DNA of 6,094 nucleotides, from positions 1-6,094 of the forward strand of contig JAPPKD010000164.1 of the NCBI GenBank assembly GCA_028820215.1. Direction: 5' to 3'. The notes under the pieces are model-generated. The model was given only the letters and a program-made list of their open reading frames with translations. It was not told where the DNA came from and ran no database searches. Below, one piece after another: positions 5,936-6,094 of this stretch (the first letter of the stretch is position 1; the number at the start of each line of letters is the position of its first letter). Source of the DNA: Spirochaetaceae bacterium. GTDB taxonomy: Bacteria; Spirochaetota; Spirochaetia; SZUA-6; Bin103. The translations under genes were made by a program, and so were the position numbers.

Positions 5936-6094
5936 ATGAAGACCATCTCTCCTGCCATCGCCGCCGGCCCCGTCATCACCTCCACCATCGGCGTGCTCTC
6001 CGACCGCGAGTTGCTGCGTCAGACCAGCACCCTGGTCCACCACGAACGCCACCTGCAGGGCGCCATCATCGACCACCTGGCCGAGATCGAGGCC
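5936..6094 (+). CDS. N-terminal part of an HNH-endonuclease-like protein (3' end outside window)
   Basis: An ATG at 5936 opens a frame that runs off the window after 53 codons. The recognisable part is LSDRELLRQTSTLV, then HHERHLQGAIIDHLAEIEA, an amphipathic helical pattern. It resembles the start of a large family of HNH-endonuclease-annotated proteins in Myxococcota, Acidobacteriota and related soil bacteria, in which LSD-x-ELL-x-x-T, an ER pair and a HLAE[IV][ED]A helix precede a 'RRLY' segment and, much later, an HNH domain. The catalytic HNH motif would lie beyond the edge, so activity cannot be judged. There is no clear Shine-Dalgarno before the ATG, and the preceding bases are A/T-rich, so translation may be leaderless or start at an in-frame GTG at Val20. 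Family call from memory. Confidence 0.6.
   Translation, partial: MKTISPAIAAGPVITSTIGVLSDRELLRQTSTLVHHERHLQGAIIDHLAEIEA

Noticed and set aside
1..6094. CRISPR array or tRNA/rRNA gene
   Set aside because: No regularly spaced direct repeats and no cloverleaf or conserved T-loop pattern were seen in the gene-free stretches.

Overview
The window is GC-rich bacterial DNA. Both edges cut through genes typical of accessory DNA: a transposase tail at the left and the start of an HNH-endonuclease-like protein at the right. The right-hand N-terminus resembles a family I associate with Myxococcota, Acidobacteriota and related high-GC soil lineages. Together with the 6-8 nt spaced GA-rich ribosome sites and overall composition, this suggests a high-GC Gram-negative, probably of that kind. 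The taxonomy is inference.

Layout: (1) 1-184, C-terminal end of an IS1380-like DDE transposase. (2) 185-515, about 330 bases with no convincing gene, holding two strong stem-loops plus one that overlaps the transposase stop. (3) 516-2066 (-), a tandem-domain sugar/nucleoside-type ABC transporter ATPase with no permease or binding-protein gene beside it. (4) 2067-2146, an 80-base divergent control region. (5) 2147-3601 (+), a cytoplasmic type I sulfatase with an intact formylglycine signature. (6) 3632-4606 (+), a multi-pass membrane protein that I read as a short, divergent PiT-type (phosphate/sulfate permease) relative, because matching motifs recur in its two halves at identical spacing. 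(7) 4644-5558 (-), a DUF4268/PD-(D/E)XK-like protein of visibly lower GC, probably started at a TTG and preceded by a 15-codon upstream ORF. (8) 5608-5935, an intergenic stretch with three short inverted repeats and an A/T-rich segment. (9) 5936 to the end (+), the first 53 codons of the HNH-type gene.

How the genes may work together: the sulfatase and the PiT-like permease lie on one strand 30 bases apart and are probably co-transcribed. Hydrolysis of an imported sulfate ester inside the cell would release inorganic sulfate, and PiT relatives move sulfate or phosphate, so the pair may handle an organic ester and its anion. The divergent ABC ATPase could energise uptake of the ester or of a nucleoside/sugar, but its partners are not here. 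The DUF4268 gene, HNH gene and transposase remnant look like separate mobile or defence-associated cargo around this metabolic core. The sulfatase/PiT-like pair and the coupled upstream ORF are the parts most worth a second look.
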